A DNA stretch of 64,000 bases from CAYREX01 sp964423505 (lineage in GTDB: Bacteria > Fermentibacterota > Fermentibacteria > Fermentibacterales > JCC-6): positions 124,001 through 188,000 of the forward strand of contig CAYREX010000002.1 of NCBI GenBank assembly GCA_964423505.1. The letters are read 5' to 3'. The position numbers and the translations under genes were made by a program. The notes under the pieces are model-generated. The model was not told the origin of the DNA, did not search any database, and worked only from the letters and a program-made list of their open reading frames with translations. Positions 26,701 through 35,189 of the stretch are shown here, piece after piece. Position 1 is the first letter of the stretch, and the number at the start of each line of letters is the position of its first letter.

Positions 26701-28398
26701 ATGAGCCCTGGAGAGTCGCGAACAGCGACCATCTCGCTCCTCCTGGCCTCATGCATCATGTCCTTCCTGGCGGGCTGCGGGGACGATCCCACGGCGCCCG
26801 ACCCCGACCTGCCCGACTTCTTCCTCGCATGGGTGCTGTTCACAGGCGATTCCGTAGGCACACCCGATCCGCTGCCCGGGCTCGCCGCGGCGACAACGGT
26901 CAGTGACGGCTCCGACCAGGAGGATCCCTACTGCGAGGTCACCGTGAGCTGGCATCCGCCGGATGAAGACAGGGGTCTCGTATACAGCGTGCTGAGGGCG
27001 ACCACCCCCGGCATATGGGATGGTGCGGCAGACAGCAGCACGGTGGGGAGCACCGAGGACACCCTCCTCGTCGACTCCGACTCCCTGCAGTGGGGAGTGA
27101 CCTACTACTACGCGGTGCTGGCTGTGGATACGGACTCCACGGTACTCCGCAGCGACGAGGGCTCCATCGGAATGCCGGTCTCACCCCTGCCGACACCCTC
27201 CGTGCTCTCCGCGGACCACCTGCCGCTCGGAGAGTGCATACTGCACTGGACGCACTGCCCCGACGACGACTTCCGCAGCTACACGCTGGTCAGCCTGGAG
27301 AACGGTCAGTACTCACAGATGGACACCCTCTGCACCTTCGAGGGCCGGTACGATACCACGTTCACGCACACGGACGTGCCGCCGGACGACAGCAGGTGGT
27401 ATATGGTCTTCACCCGCAACGAGAGGGGCTACCGGGCGGAGAGCAACGTTTTGGTCTACGAGCCGGGTTTCGGACTGCCCTGGCTGGCGGACTTCCGGTG
27501 GCGCGGACCGGCGTACTTCGACTGGTACACAATCGGGTCGGAGCTGCTCCCCTCGGACGACGAGAGCTGCCTCTACTTCACGGACACCTACTACTACGAG
27601 AGGGAGGACTATGTCTCCTTCGGCCTGAACAGGATCAGGCCCTCCTCGAGTCACGTGCTGCGTGTTTCCTTCGGCAGCGACTTCCGCTTCACCCATGTTC
27701 CCGGCATGAACGCCGTCCTCACGATCCATGACGGCGTGATCGCCCTGAGGGACGAGGTGATGCTGCACTGCATCGATACGACCAGGGTGGACTTCGAGCT
27801 GGCTCAGATGGCAGCCTTCCCGGAGGGCTGCACGGCCATCGTACATCCGTGGGGCAGGTGGTACTCGCTCCTGTTCGACATGCGGACCATGACCCTTGGC
27901 GATACGCTGGACTACACCTTCGATTCGGGCAGGATACTAGGAGACGAGCTCTATGTCTGGGGCGAGGGGCTTCCCTTGAGCAGGGTGTCCTCTCCTTCCG
28001 GCGAGCTTGCGGCCACGGGCGACCTGATACCGGAGGAGGACATGTTCCTCTCCTCGGATGGAGTCCTCTTCGTTGTAACAGCCGCAGGCCGCATGTACGA
28101 GCTGGACCCGGCGACCCTCTCCCGCCTCGGTGAAAGCGCGCTTCCGTACGTTCCATGCGAGGGAGCCTTCTTCGAGGTCGACGGGGGCGTGTACGTCTAC
28201 CTCTGCGAGTACAACGGCTCACCCGTGGAGATATACCGGACGGACGACATGAGCCTGGTCGGAGAGGTAGCCATGAGGGACCTCGGCGGGTACTACATCG
28301 TGACCGGCATGACCACGCTGCCGGCCTCCGAAGCCATCTGGACGGTCATCCTTGACACCGAGACCGGCTATGAGGGGCTGTACGAGATCTCGGACTGA
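26701..28398 (+). CDS. Lipoprotein with fibronectin-III-like and propeller-like regions
   Basis: A 565-residue lipoprotein of unknown function. The signal peptide has a clear lipobox (SFLAGC) near residue 25, followed by an Asp/Pro-rich spacer (DDPTAPDPDLPD). Two fibronectin-III-like stretches follow: CEVTVSWHPPDEDRGLVYSVLRATTPG with WGVTYYYAVLAVD, and CILHWTHCPDDDFRSYTLV. The remaining about 320 residues have repeated beta motifs like a propeller. I prefer ATG 26701 over one 15 codons upstream because it gives a proper lipoprotein signal. Lies downstream of the FG-GAP pair and may be part of the same surface programme. Confidence 0.72.
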   Translation: MSPGESRTATISLLLASCIMSFLAGCGDDPTAPDPDLPDFFLAWVLFTGDSVGTPDPLPGLAAATTVSDGSDQEDPYCEVTVSWHPPDEDRGLVYSVLRATTPGIWDGAADSSTVGSTEDTLLVDSDSLQWGVTYYYAVLAVDTDSTVLRSDEGSIGMPVSPLPTPSVLSADHLPLGECILHWTHCPDDDFRSYTLVSLENGQYSQMDTLCTFEGRYDTTFTHTDVPPDDSRWYMVFTRNERGYRAESNVLVYEPGFGLPWLADFRWRGPAYFDWYTIGSELLPSDDESCLYFTDTYYYEREDYVSFGLNRIRPSSSHVLRVSFGSDFRFTHVPGMNAVLTIHDGVIALRDEVMLHCIDTTRVDFELAQMAAFPEGCTAIVHPWGRWYSLLFDMRTMTLGDTLDYTFDSGRILGDELYVWGEGLPLSRVSSPSGELAATGDLIPEEDMFLSSDGVLFVVTAAGRMYELDPATLSRLGESALPYVPCEGAFFEVDGGVYVYLCEYNGSPVEIYRTDDMSLVGEVAMRDLGGYYIVTGMTTLPASEAIWTVILDTETGYEGLYEISD

Positions 28399-28435
28399 GG
28401 ACCGGCCTGCAGCCGCTGCACCGGGGTCCGGTCGG

Positions 28436-28775
28436 CTAGCAGCTCACCGCCACGAACTCCGCAACCTCCCGCGGCACCCCGTTCTCCTCGCCGCTCACCA
28501 GCCAGCCGCTGGCTTCGTCCTCGCCGTCCGCACGGGGGTCGTGCACCGGCTCGACGGTCAGTCCAAGGGATTCCTCATGGTGAACGACTCCCCGGGACCC
28601 CCGCAGACATCCTCCCAGTAACGGTCGATGAGGAGCCGCGGGGAGGATAGGGGACCGCCGGGACGGACCCTCCGCGACCGGATTCTCCTGCTGGCCCACC
28701 ACCACTCGCAGACGACGGCCAGGCTGTCGTTCCCCCGCAGCACGCCGTAGTACCTGTTCTCCAGTCCAGTACAGG
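28436..28775 (-). pseudogene. Decayed minus-strand gene beside transposase fragment
   Basis: Two overlapping minus-strand frames each look protein-like for part of their length: ENRYYGVLRGNDSLAVVCEWWW on one (about 28570-28770) and VHDPRADGEDEASGWLVSG in the other (about 28436-28560). Joined by a frameshift near 28560 they would make one peptide of about 110 residues whose N-terminal part is cut at the transposase fragment. I do not recognise the family. The reading is inference from composition. Confidence 0.3.
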
Positions 28776-28782
28776 GCGGCGC

Positions 28783-29028
28783 ATGTGGGCCATCCTTCTG
28801 AAGAAGGTCTGGGATGTCGACGCTCTCAGGTGTCCCAGTTGCGGAGGTCTCATGAAAGCCATCTCGGTGATAGAGCGCCCTACGGTCATCAGGCGCATCC
28901 TGGAGCATCCCGACCTATGGGTGGAGGAGGAGCCCAGACCGCCACCCGCACCGCTCGAGCTGGTCTGCGAACCTGATGCAGACTACGTTCCCTGGCGGGA
29001 CGACGTGCCTGAGATCGAGGTCGGGTGA
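28783..29028 (+). pseudogene. 3' fragment of a transposase gene (IS91/Y2-type tail), copy 1
   Basis: An 81-residue open frame that matches the familiar C-terminal tail of IS91-like (Y2) transposases: WAILLKKVWDVDALRCPSCGG then VIERPTVIRRILEHPDLW and a proline-rich end. The CPSC pair may hold zinc. All catalytic parts are missing. A near-identical copy sits at 36594-36839, cut at the same 5' position (GGCGGCGCATG). It could be a remnant or a conserved passenger. Family assignment rests on memory of the tail sequence. Confidence 0.6.
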
Positions 29029-29213
29029 GAGTTACCTGGGCCAGTAGGGGAGCTGTGCCCCTGGGGAGCCTTTTCATGCTGTTGTCTCTCGAGAGATTCG
29101 TTGACCGGCCGCGGGATGCCGGACATGCTACGAAGCGGTGCTGGATGTGGGAAGAGAGCGAGCTATGGAACTGGGCTCGGGAGGCGTGTTCGGAGGCAGC
29201 AGAATCCAGTTTC

Positions 29214-29453
29214 CTATTGGCTGACCACAAGGAGGGATTCAAGCTCCTCGTCGGCGGTTCCCGCCTCTCCAACCGCTATTGCCCCGCCGTCGTCGGTGAA
29301 GTCGATGGCCCAGAGACGGCAGTCGAACTCGGAGGGGATCCGAGTCTCCCATGTGACCGAGGGCGGCCCCGCGGACAGCGATCCGGCCAGGATTAGAAGA
29401 AGTGAGAAAAGAACAGTGAAGACAGAGCCAATGCGAATGTACATGGAAACCAT
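29214..29453 (-). pseudogene. Truncated secreted-protein gene
   Basis: A 79-residue frame with a good signal peptide (VFTVLFSLLLILAGSLSAG), then WETRIPSEFDCRLWAIDFTDDGGAIAVGEAG, which looks like the first blade of a beta-propeller such as delta-60 repeat proteins, and a stop soon after. GAGG lies five bases before the ATG at 29453. Such propellers run to several hundred residues, so this is probably the 5' remnant of a gene cut near 29214, next to transposase copy 1. Confidence 0.5.
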
Positions 29454-29531
29454 GGGTACCTCTCTATCGGTCCCTCCCCATGACCCCGAATACTAGTGTC
29501 GTTCAATCAACACCGATTGTCAAGTAGCAGT

Positions 29532-29554
29532 AAGTCGTACTAGTTACGACTTTT
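29532..29554 (+). terminator. Low-GC hairpin followed by T-run
   Basis: AAGTCGTA at 29532-29539 and TACGACTT at 29545-29552 form a perfect eight-pair stem with a five-base loop, followed by TTTT. It is one of the few intrinsic-terminator-like structures in the window. It lies between two diverging small genes, so its job there is unclear; it may have come with a mobile element. Confidence 0.45.
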
Positions 29555-29637
29555 CGGGGGTGGCTCTGGTGAATAGGAGGAACATCCCGTAGAATGTGGC
29601 CGAAAGCACGGGTTGGAGCCGACGAACCGGAGGACTG

Positions 29638-29928
29638 ATGTACAGATCAGCAAATCGCCGCAGGTGGATTGTCATCTGTTCCGTTGTGGTCCTTCTGGCT
29701 GTCGTCTGGGTCGGAACCTGGCTGCTCCGGTGGGAGATCGGACTGATTCGGCCCACTGCCAACCTGCGGTACTTCTACTACGCAGGCGGGTTGGGGAGCT
29801 TCAGCGACAGGTGTCTCTATGTGCTCTACTATCCCCTCTACGCAATGTCCGAGGGGAAGAGATTCCGCGAGGGTGTGGGACGGACCTCGGTTCACTGGTC
29901 TGACCGTGCCGGCGGATGGAACGAGTAG
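29638..29928 (+). CDS. Small single-span membrane protein, unknown
   Basis: A 96-residue protein not recognised. One membrane segment (IVICSVVVLLAVVWVGTWLL, about residues 10-30) follows a basic N-terminus, giving an inside N-terminus. The rest is aromatic-rich (LRYFYYAGGLGSF, CLYVLYYPLYAM). ATG 29638 is chosen over one 14 codons upstream because GGAGG at 29629-29633 is well spaced. It stands alone among remnants of other genes. Confidence 0.5.
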   Translation: MYRSANRRRWIVICSVVVLLAVVWVGTWLLRWEIGLIRPTANLRYFYYAGGLGSFSDRCLYVLYYPLYAMSEGKRFREGVGRTSVHWSDRAGGWNE

Positions 29929-30248
29929 CTGTCAGACCCTTAGTGCCGCCCACTAAGAAATTCTGTTTAATAAGCTAATGACCATTCACCTAGCACCACT
30001 ACCCAGTAGTGTCCAAAACAGCTAGGCTCCCCCACTACATATCAAGCATATCAACAACTTAGGACCTGTCCCTGGTGCTGCAGATGCTCCTGAAGGAGGA
30101 GAAGCTGTCTCCAGACCTCGCTGGACCGGTCTAACTGGGGAGCGGTCAAGGCGGCGTTCTGAGCCTTGGGCCTCTCACCGGTTGACAACTTGCAAGACAT
30201 AGTCTATCCTGTTTCCGGACAGATACTTCCGTACAGGGAAGGTGCGCA
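29929..30248 (+). promoter_or_regulatory. Intergenic region with strong promoter for paralog 3
   Basis: About 320 bases without an intact gene. TTGACA at 30182-30187, a 17-base spacer and TATCCT at 30205-30210 form a strong vegetative-type promoter about 32 bases ahead of the ribosome binding site (AGGGAAGG) of the next gene. Further up, CACTAC/GTAGTG at 29997-30011 makes a short hairpin. The part around 30061-30125 reads like a decayed coding fragment in one frame (LVLQMLLKEEKLSPDLAG) but nothing firm can be said. Confidence 0.65.
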
Positions 30249-32054
30249 ATGCGTCCGCATGCCGTAATCATGCTTCTGCTCTGCCTGACCGCACGGGTAC
30301 TGGCCGACTCCGCCACTCAGACCGAGTGGTCCGGTGAAAGGGGTGTATGGGGACCGGTCACCAGCTGGGACCAGGATTTCTGGCACTGCTTCGGGGTCCT
30401 GACAACCTCCGGGGACGTCAGGCTCGGGCGTAGAGGAGCGGCGGTCACCACCAGGTCGCTGGACGGCGTTGTTTCCGCGGACATGGACGGCGACGGTGAC
30501 CTGGACCTTGCCGGTTTTGACTTCCATACCGGCTACATATGGTGGTACGAGAACCTGGACGGCCTGGGCAGCTCCTGGAGCGAATGGACAGTGGATCAGG
30601 GTCAGCAAAACGTCCACTGCCTTCACCCGGGGGACCTGGACGGCGACGGCGACACCGATCTGGCAGGTGTCTCGCAAATCCCCGGAAACCTACTCGCCTG
30701 GTACAACCGGGACGGAGCGGGACGGGACTGGGAGTCGGACACCCTGTTGAGCGGCCTGGACATACCCGGCTCGGTCAGCGGCGCGGACCTGGACCGGGAC
30801 GGCGACACGGACCTCGTCGTAACGATCTACGGTGCTCACGAGATTGCCTGGCTGGAGAACCCCGGCGCTGCAGGCGCATGGACCAGGCACACCGTGGTCA
30901 CAGGCTTCGAACATGCTTCCGCAGCGGCTTTGGCGGATTTCGACGGCGACGGCTGGACGGATATCGCAGGAGCAGGGGATGGCGAGGAGATGCTGGTCTG
31001 GTGGCGGAATCCAGGCAGCTCCGGCGAACCATGGGACCCGACCGAGATACCCTCGGATCAGTACCATACGGGTCATCGAGAAGTAGTTGCCTGCGACCTG
31101 GAGCCGGACGGCGACATGGACCTGTTCAGTGTTGCACGGAATGAGCAACCGTACTTCGAGGTGTTCGCATGGATGAACACGGACGGGGCCGGCAAGGCCT
31201 GGGAGTACGAGTACATCGCTTGGACCGGGGAGTACTCGGCACGGATATGCCCAGCGGACTTCGACGGAGACGGCGACCAGGACCTCGCCCTTGGCGGCTA
31301 TGACCTGGACGACCTGGCCATCATTGAGAATCCTGGAGGCTCCGGTGAATGGGAGGCCAACACCGTCTCCGACTCGACCTGGGCATACTTCGTGGTCTGC
31401 GACGACATCGACGGCAGCGGTGATCCGGACCTGGTCGCCGGAAGGCAGGCGCAGGTGCGCTGGTGGGACGGATGGGAGCACTGCTCCGGCTCCGGCTTCG
31501 TGGAGTCCAGCGTGCTCTACATTGGGGGCGACGGGGATTGGGGATCGGTAGACTGGACCTGCATCGAACCCGCGGGAACCTCCGTAGCCTTCCAGGTCAG
31601 GGCATCGGAGGACCCGTTCGACATGGGGCCGTGGTCCGATACCCTGACCACCTCGCCATGGGATCTGGCCGGCATCCTAGAGGAGTACGACAGCCATCTG
31701 CAGTACCGCGCCATCCTCTCCACGCATGAGGGGAACGTAACTCCATGGCTTCAGGAAGTGACCTTCACATGGGACCCGCTGGGTGCAGGGGAAGTACATG
31801 CGACCGGCTTCTCAGCACGCCTCTCTGCCAATCCGTCTCCCTCGCCGGTGCTCCTGCTGGACCTGCCGGAGCCTTCGGCAGTCGACCTCGTCGTCTACGA
31901 CATGGCGGGTAGAGCCGCCCTGCGACAGGACGAAGTCTGCCTCGAGGCCGGTGAGCACGCCCGGGAACTGGGTATCGAAGAGCCGGGCGTCTACATCTGC
32001 AGGGTGACGGTGGGAGGCGAAACCCTGACTCTCAGGACGATCCTGGTCAGGTAA
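30249..32054 (+). CDS. Secreted seven-repeat FG-GAP/VCBS protein with sorting domain, paralog 3
   Basis: Third paralog, 601 residues: signal peptide (about 1-20), QTEWSGERGVWGP motif, seven calcium-binding repeats (such as DMDGDGDLDLA, DLDRDGDTDLV, DFDGDGDQDLA), the W-rich beta domain (GGDGDWGSVDWTCIEPAGTS) and a C-terminal sorting domain (ANPSPSPVLLLDLPEPSAV to GVYICRVTVGGE). Unlike paralogs 1 and 2 it has its own strong promoter at 30182-30210. The repeat number is conserved in all three, so a fixed propeller fold is likely. Separated from the others by the damaged 28.4-30 kb stretch. Confidence 0.85.
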   Translation: MRPHAVIMLLLCLTARVLADSATQTEWSGERGVWGPVTSWDQDFWHCFGVLTTSGDVRLGRRGAAVTTRSLDGVVSADMDGDGDLDLAGFDFHTGYIWWYENLDGLGSSWSEWTVDQGQQNVHCLHPGDLDGDGDTDLAGVSQIPGNLLAWYNRDGAGRDWESDTLLSGLDIPGSVSGADLDRDGDTDLVVTIYGAHEIAWLENPGAAGAWTRHTVVTGFEHASAAALADFDGDGWTDIAGAGDGEEMLVWWRNPGSSGEPWDPTEIPSDQYHTGHREVVACDLEPDGDMDLFSVARNEQPYFEVFAWMNTDGAGKAWEYEYIAWTGEYSARICPADFDGDGDQDLALGGYDLDDLAIIENPGGSGEWEANTVSDSTWAYFVVCDDIDGSGDPDLVAGRQAQVRWWDGWEHCSGSGFVESSVLYIGGDGDWGSVDWTCIEPAGTSVAFQVRASEDPFDMGPWSDTLTTSPWDLAGILEEYDSHLQYRAILSTHEGNVTPWLQEVTFTWDPLGAGEVHATGFSARLSANPSPSPVLLLDLPEPSAVDLVVYDMAGRAALRQDEVCLEAGEHARELGIEEPGVYICRVTVGGETLTLRTILVR

Positions 32055-32203
32055 GGGCTGTTCCCACTCGATGGTGACGGGTGGGCTTCGCACAGAGCGG
32101 GACTTCAATCAGCCGGCTGCCATTCGGTCTCACCAGACGGACTGGCCAAGGATGCCTTGCGGGCAGGTTAGTGCTGCAGGACCAGGCGCAGGGTCCTTCC
32201 CGG

Positions 32204-32569
32204 TCAGGGTGGGATGACGACGAAGTCTGCCAGCTCCGGAATGCGCTCCTCCCCTTCGGCCAGGACCTTCACCGTCATGAAGGAGTTTCCCTCCGGAAGC
32301 TGGTCCGGTATTCCCGAGCGGTAGTCGCTGTGAAAGCTGCCGCATATGAAGACGCAACGCTCCCCGGCCACGGACTCCGTCATCACTTCGTCCTTGAGCA
32401 GCTGGGCCCTGTACATGTCCATGGGGTCCATGGGCATCTCGTGCATCCGCTCCCCCACTAGCTCCATTGTCTCCAGGAAGAGATCGCGGTAGAGCGTGCT
32501 GGACGAGTCCACCTCCAGCTCCCCGAAGAACTCATGACCCGCCAGGGCATCCCATCCGCCCCTGGCCAC
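32204..32569 (-). pseudogene. 3' fragment of a ChaN-like (DUF399) gene
   Basis: About 121 residues that resemble the C-terminal part of ChaN-type haem-binding lipoproteins: MYRAQLLKDEVMTESV, then VFICGSFHSDYRSGIPDQLPEG, matching the family's AQ..KD..MA and GxGHxxxxxGIP pattern. The N-terminal half, with the signal peptide and first His motif, is missing; an in-frame stop lies just upstream of the GTG at 32569. Best read as a truncated gene. Confidence 0.5.
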
Positions 32570-32676
32570 GTCGGAGGCGCCGTGCCTTGCTCACGGACAC
32601 CTGCCGGGACAGGGAGGGCAACACATTCCCCTTGCCACCCATCACCGACCAGGACATGAACTGGTGTTTGACACGG

Positions 32677-32753
32677 ATGGTCACACGCTACTGCTGTAAC
32701 TGATTACCACATATACAGTAAGGTCCACTCTCCCGAAAGAGGCGTGTGACCAT
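32677..32753. repeat. 12-bp perfect inverted repeat pair, possible IS end or MITE
   Basis: ATGGTCACACGC at 32677-32688 and GCGTGTGACCAT at 32742-32753 are perfect reverse complements 53 bases apart. The right-hand copy lies only 14 bases beyond the stop of the IS1634-like transposase fragment, where a terminal repeat is expected. The pair may be abutting insertion-sequence ends or a 77-bp miniature element. Confidence 0.5.
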
Positions 32754-32767
32754 ATTTCTCAGAGGGG

Positions 32768-33133
32768 TTACTCGACCGACAGGATCTGCTTCGGTGCTTC
32801 TATCTCTAACAGCTTGTAGAGCTTACAGACATCGGGACTCGGATTCGAGGCCTGAAATATGCGTCCTGAGGGCGTAAACAATTGACCAATCTTCTGTGTC
32901 CGGAGTGTGTTCCGGATTGTGCGCCAGGTCTCACCTGTGGCCTTCTCCGCAACACGCTCAATGAGGAGAGCAAGCACGCAGAGATAGACATGGGCACGGA
33001 TCCGTTCCTCTGTCCTGTGGTGCATGGGCCGGAGCATGAGGCCGGACTTCATCGTCCTCCATGCTTCTTCCACACGCATGAGCTGCTTGTACGCCAGGGC
33101 AAGGTCTTCCGCTGAGAGACGGTTGTGCATCAT
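32768..33133 (-). pseudogene. IS1634/IS4-family transposase, C-terminal fragment
   Basis: About 121 residues from the C-terminal end of a DDE transposase: LAYKQLMRVEEAWRTMKSGLMLRPMHHR then RIRAHVYLCVLALLIERV, the usual region around the catalytic Glu of IS4/IS1634-type enzymes. The N-terminal three quarters are gone. The fragment starts exactly where the left end of the IS256-type element begins (about 33137), so the IS256 insertion, or a deletion that followed, cut this gene. Confidence 0.75.
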
Positions 33134-33169
33134 TGCTTCTGTAGTTTCGGATACCGTCTGATGGGCGGA

Positions 33170-33196
33170 GGGGCTGCCGGTTTCAGCGGCAGCCCC
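33170..33196 (+). repeat. 10-bp stem hairpin upstream of IS256 transposase
   Basis: GGGGCTGCCG (33170-33179) and CGGCAGCCCC (33187-33196) form a perfect stem with a seven-base loop, inside the element's left end and ahead of the transposase. Such structures can shield an insertion-sequence gene from incoming transcription. Confidence 0.55.
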
Positions 33197-33245
33197 CCGG
33201 GCTGATCATATTCCTTCGGGTCACCACACCAACGAAGGAGGTCTC

Positions 33246-34426
33246 ATGATCAACCCGCAGACGGACGATAAGACTTTCGCCGAGATTATGGAAGTGCTGA
33301 TCGGCGAGGGACTGGAAGGACTGCCCAGGGTGGTTGAGTTGCTGCTTAACATGGCGATGCGCCTGGAGCGTAGTCGGGCACTGGGAGCGGGACCTTACGA
33401 GCGGACTCCTGACCGTAGTGGGTATGCCAACGGATACAAGCCCAAGAGGGTCAAGAGCCGAGTTGGAGCCCTGGATCTGAGGATGCCCCAAGTGCGGGAC
33501 GGGGTGTCCTTATATCCGGGTTGCCTCGAGAGGGGTATGCGGAGCGACCGGGCTCTGGTGACAGCCATGGCCGAGATGTACGTGACCGGTGTATCCACCC
33601 GCAGGTCACTCGGGTGCTGGAGGAGCTTTGCGGTCTCGAGGTCAGCTCTGCGGAGGTTAGCAGGGCGACGGTTATGCTGGACGAGGAGCTGGAAGCCTGG
33701 CGGAGCCGTCCTCTCGGGGAGTGTCCGAGGCTGGTACTTGATGCGACGTATCACAAGGTGCGGAGAGACGGAGTGCTGAGGAACAGCGCGGTGCTGACGG
33801 CGGTGGGGGTAAGCCCGAGCGGTCACCGATCGGTGCTGGGTACCTGCATCGCTCTGGGCGAAGGGGAGGTATCCTGGAGGGACTTCCTGCGAGATCTGAA
33901 GGAGCGTGGCCTCCATGGTGTGAAGTACATCGTGAGCGATGATCACGAGGGTCTTAGGAAGGCTGTCTCGGGATGCTTTCACGGAGCGGTGTGGAATCGC
34001 TGCCATGTGCACCTGCAGAGGAATGCGTCAGGCTAAGTACCCCGGGTGGAGATGCGGAAGGAGGTGGCGGAGGACATACGCACGGTACTTGGCTCATCGA
34101 ACCCGGATGAGGCCAGGGAGCACCTGGAGCTGGTCGTCAGGAAGTACGAGAAAACGGCTCCACGCCTGTCACGCTGGATGGAAGAGAATCTCCCTGAGGG
34201 CTTTGCTGTCTATCGCCTTGCGAAGAGCGAGCGCAGGCACATGGGCACGACCAACATGCTGGAGCGGTATCACAGGGAGCTGAAGAGGAGGCTGAGAGTC
34301 ACCGGCCCCCTGCCGAACGAGGCATCCCTGCTGAGACTGGCTACTGCCCGGCTGATGGAGATCAGCGACCGGTGGGAGACTGGGAGGAAGTACATGACCG
34401 TGAAGGAGATCAACCCTGGATCATGA
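33246..34426 (+). pseudogene. IS256-family (Mutator-type) transposase, broken
   Basis: DDE transposase split by two lesions. The first frame reads to VSTRR near 33605, where one G seems lost; the frame then shifts and continues as VTRVLEELCGLEVSSAEVSRA with LVLDATYHKVRRDG (first catalytic Asp region), YIVSDDHEGLRKAV (second Asp) and CHVHLQRNASG. At 34034-34036 a TAA stands where the family has a Tyr codon before VPRVEMRKEVAEDIR. The last part, with the Glu region and NMLERYHRELKRR, is open to 34426. Repairing the two sites would give a normal protein of about 393 residues, so inactivation is recent. Confidence 0.85.
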
Positions 34427-34428
34427 AT

Positions 34429-35097
34429 TTACAGAACAGGGGTTGCGCAACCACCAAGCCATGCTCGCCAGTCCGCAAGGAAAGCGCTCTCGGAGAGACC
34501 GAGGATATCGAGGAAATCTTCGTTACCACAGGCTGGCAAAAGCTTCACTATCGTATCCCGCCCATGGACGGTATCGATGAACGCCGCCATGGACCCGCAG
34601 ACACCGTACCGGTGAGGACCGGACCAGGCTTCGACCAGGGTTCCCGGGAGTGACCCTTCCCTGCAGGCCCTCAGCGCAGACTCCCGGGGTGAACGGTGGA
34701 ACTGCCCGGAGACCAGGACGGCCAGACCTTCGATGAACCAGCCGACCTCCTCCGCCCCGGTGAAGTCTCCGGTGGGATTATGCTGACCGTGGTAGCAGTG
34801 GGTGAGTTCATGGACGAGTATCTCCCGAACATGGTCGCTGTCAGAGGGATCGTGTCCTGAGGCTTCACTGCCCCAGACCGCCGGATCCAGCAGGATCAGC
34901 CTGTCAGAAACACCAGCAGCCACCATCCAGCCCTCCGTTGGACCGATCTCCCAGGAGGATGGGAAAGCAGCGTCGAAGTCCTTCCTTGCCCGGCAGATGA
35001 CAAGATGAAACCGCCGGCTGAACGGCTCGCCGAAGAACGAGACCACCGCTTCCCGTGCTTCAGTAATGAGGGTATCCAGTTCAGGGTGAGTCGACAT
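34429..35097 (-). CDS. HExxH metallopeptidase-like protein, 3' end replaced by IS end
   Basis: A 222-residue cytoplasmic protein with HELTHCYHGQHN (HExxH zinc site) near residue 118 and a downstream EEVGWFIEGLAVLVSG that could give the third ligand, as in peptidase MA-like gluzincins. The ATG at 35097 follows GGAGG by six bases; the frame extends upstream but with poor composition. The final codons and the TAA stop lie within the right end of the IS256-type element, so the native C-terminus has been lost. Activity may survive because the zinc region is intact. Confidence 0.65.
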   Translation of the reverse strand: MSTHPELDTLITEAREAVVSFFGEPFSRRFHLVICRARKDFDAAFPSSWEIGPTEGWMVAAGVSDRLILLDPAVWGSEASGHDPSDSDHVREILVHELTHCYHGQHNPTGDFTGAEEVGWFIEGLAVLVSGQFHRSPRESALRACREGSLPGTLVEAWSGPHRYGVCGSMAAFIDTVHGRDTIVKLLPACGNEDFLDILGLSESAFLADWRAWLGGCATPVL

Positions 35098-35189
35098 GGA
35101 CCACCTCCAGGTCTCTCCGGAGCCCACATCCGACGTCCGGGCAGGGGAGCCATCCGTCGGCAAGACCTTGGAAGACGGACCTGGCGATG

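Larger units (their letters stand above)
33137..34436 (+). mobile_element. IS256-family insertion sequence, defective
   Basis: About 1.3 kb element. The left end TTCTGTAGTTTC (33137-33148) matches the inverted right end (34425-34436, reading TTCTGTAAATTC on the minus strand) at 10 of 12 bases. It carries one transposase gene inactivated by a frameshift and a nonsense codon. No target duplication is recognisable: the left flank is an IS1634-like fragment, the right flank a peptidase gene whose final codons come from the element's end. A rearrangement after insertion would explain this. Confidence 0.75.

Noticed and set aside
28765..28782. 16-base identity with part of the FG-GAP paralog 2 gene near 26022
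   Set aside because: A match of that length is expected about once or twice by chance in a window of this size.
30061..30180. A small gene ahead of FG-GAP paralog 3
   Set aside because: Only a short protein-like stretch without start, ribosome site or recognisable family.
33603..33606. Programmed ribosomal frameshift in the IS256 transposase
   Set aside because: IS256 elements do not normally use frameshifting, no slippery heptamer is present, and a second nonsense lesion follows.
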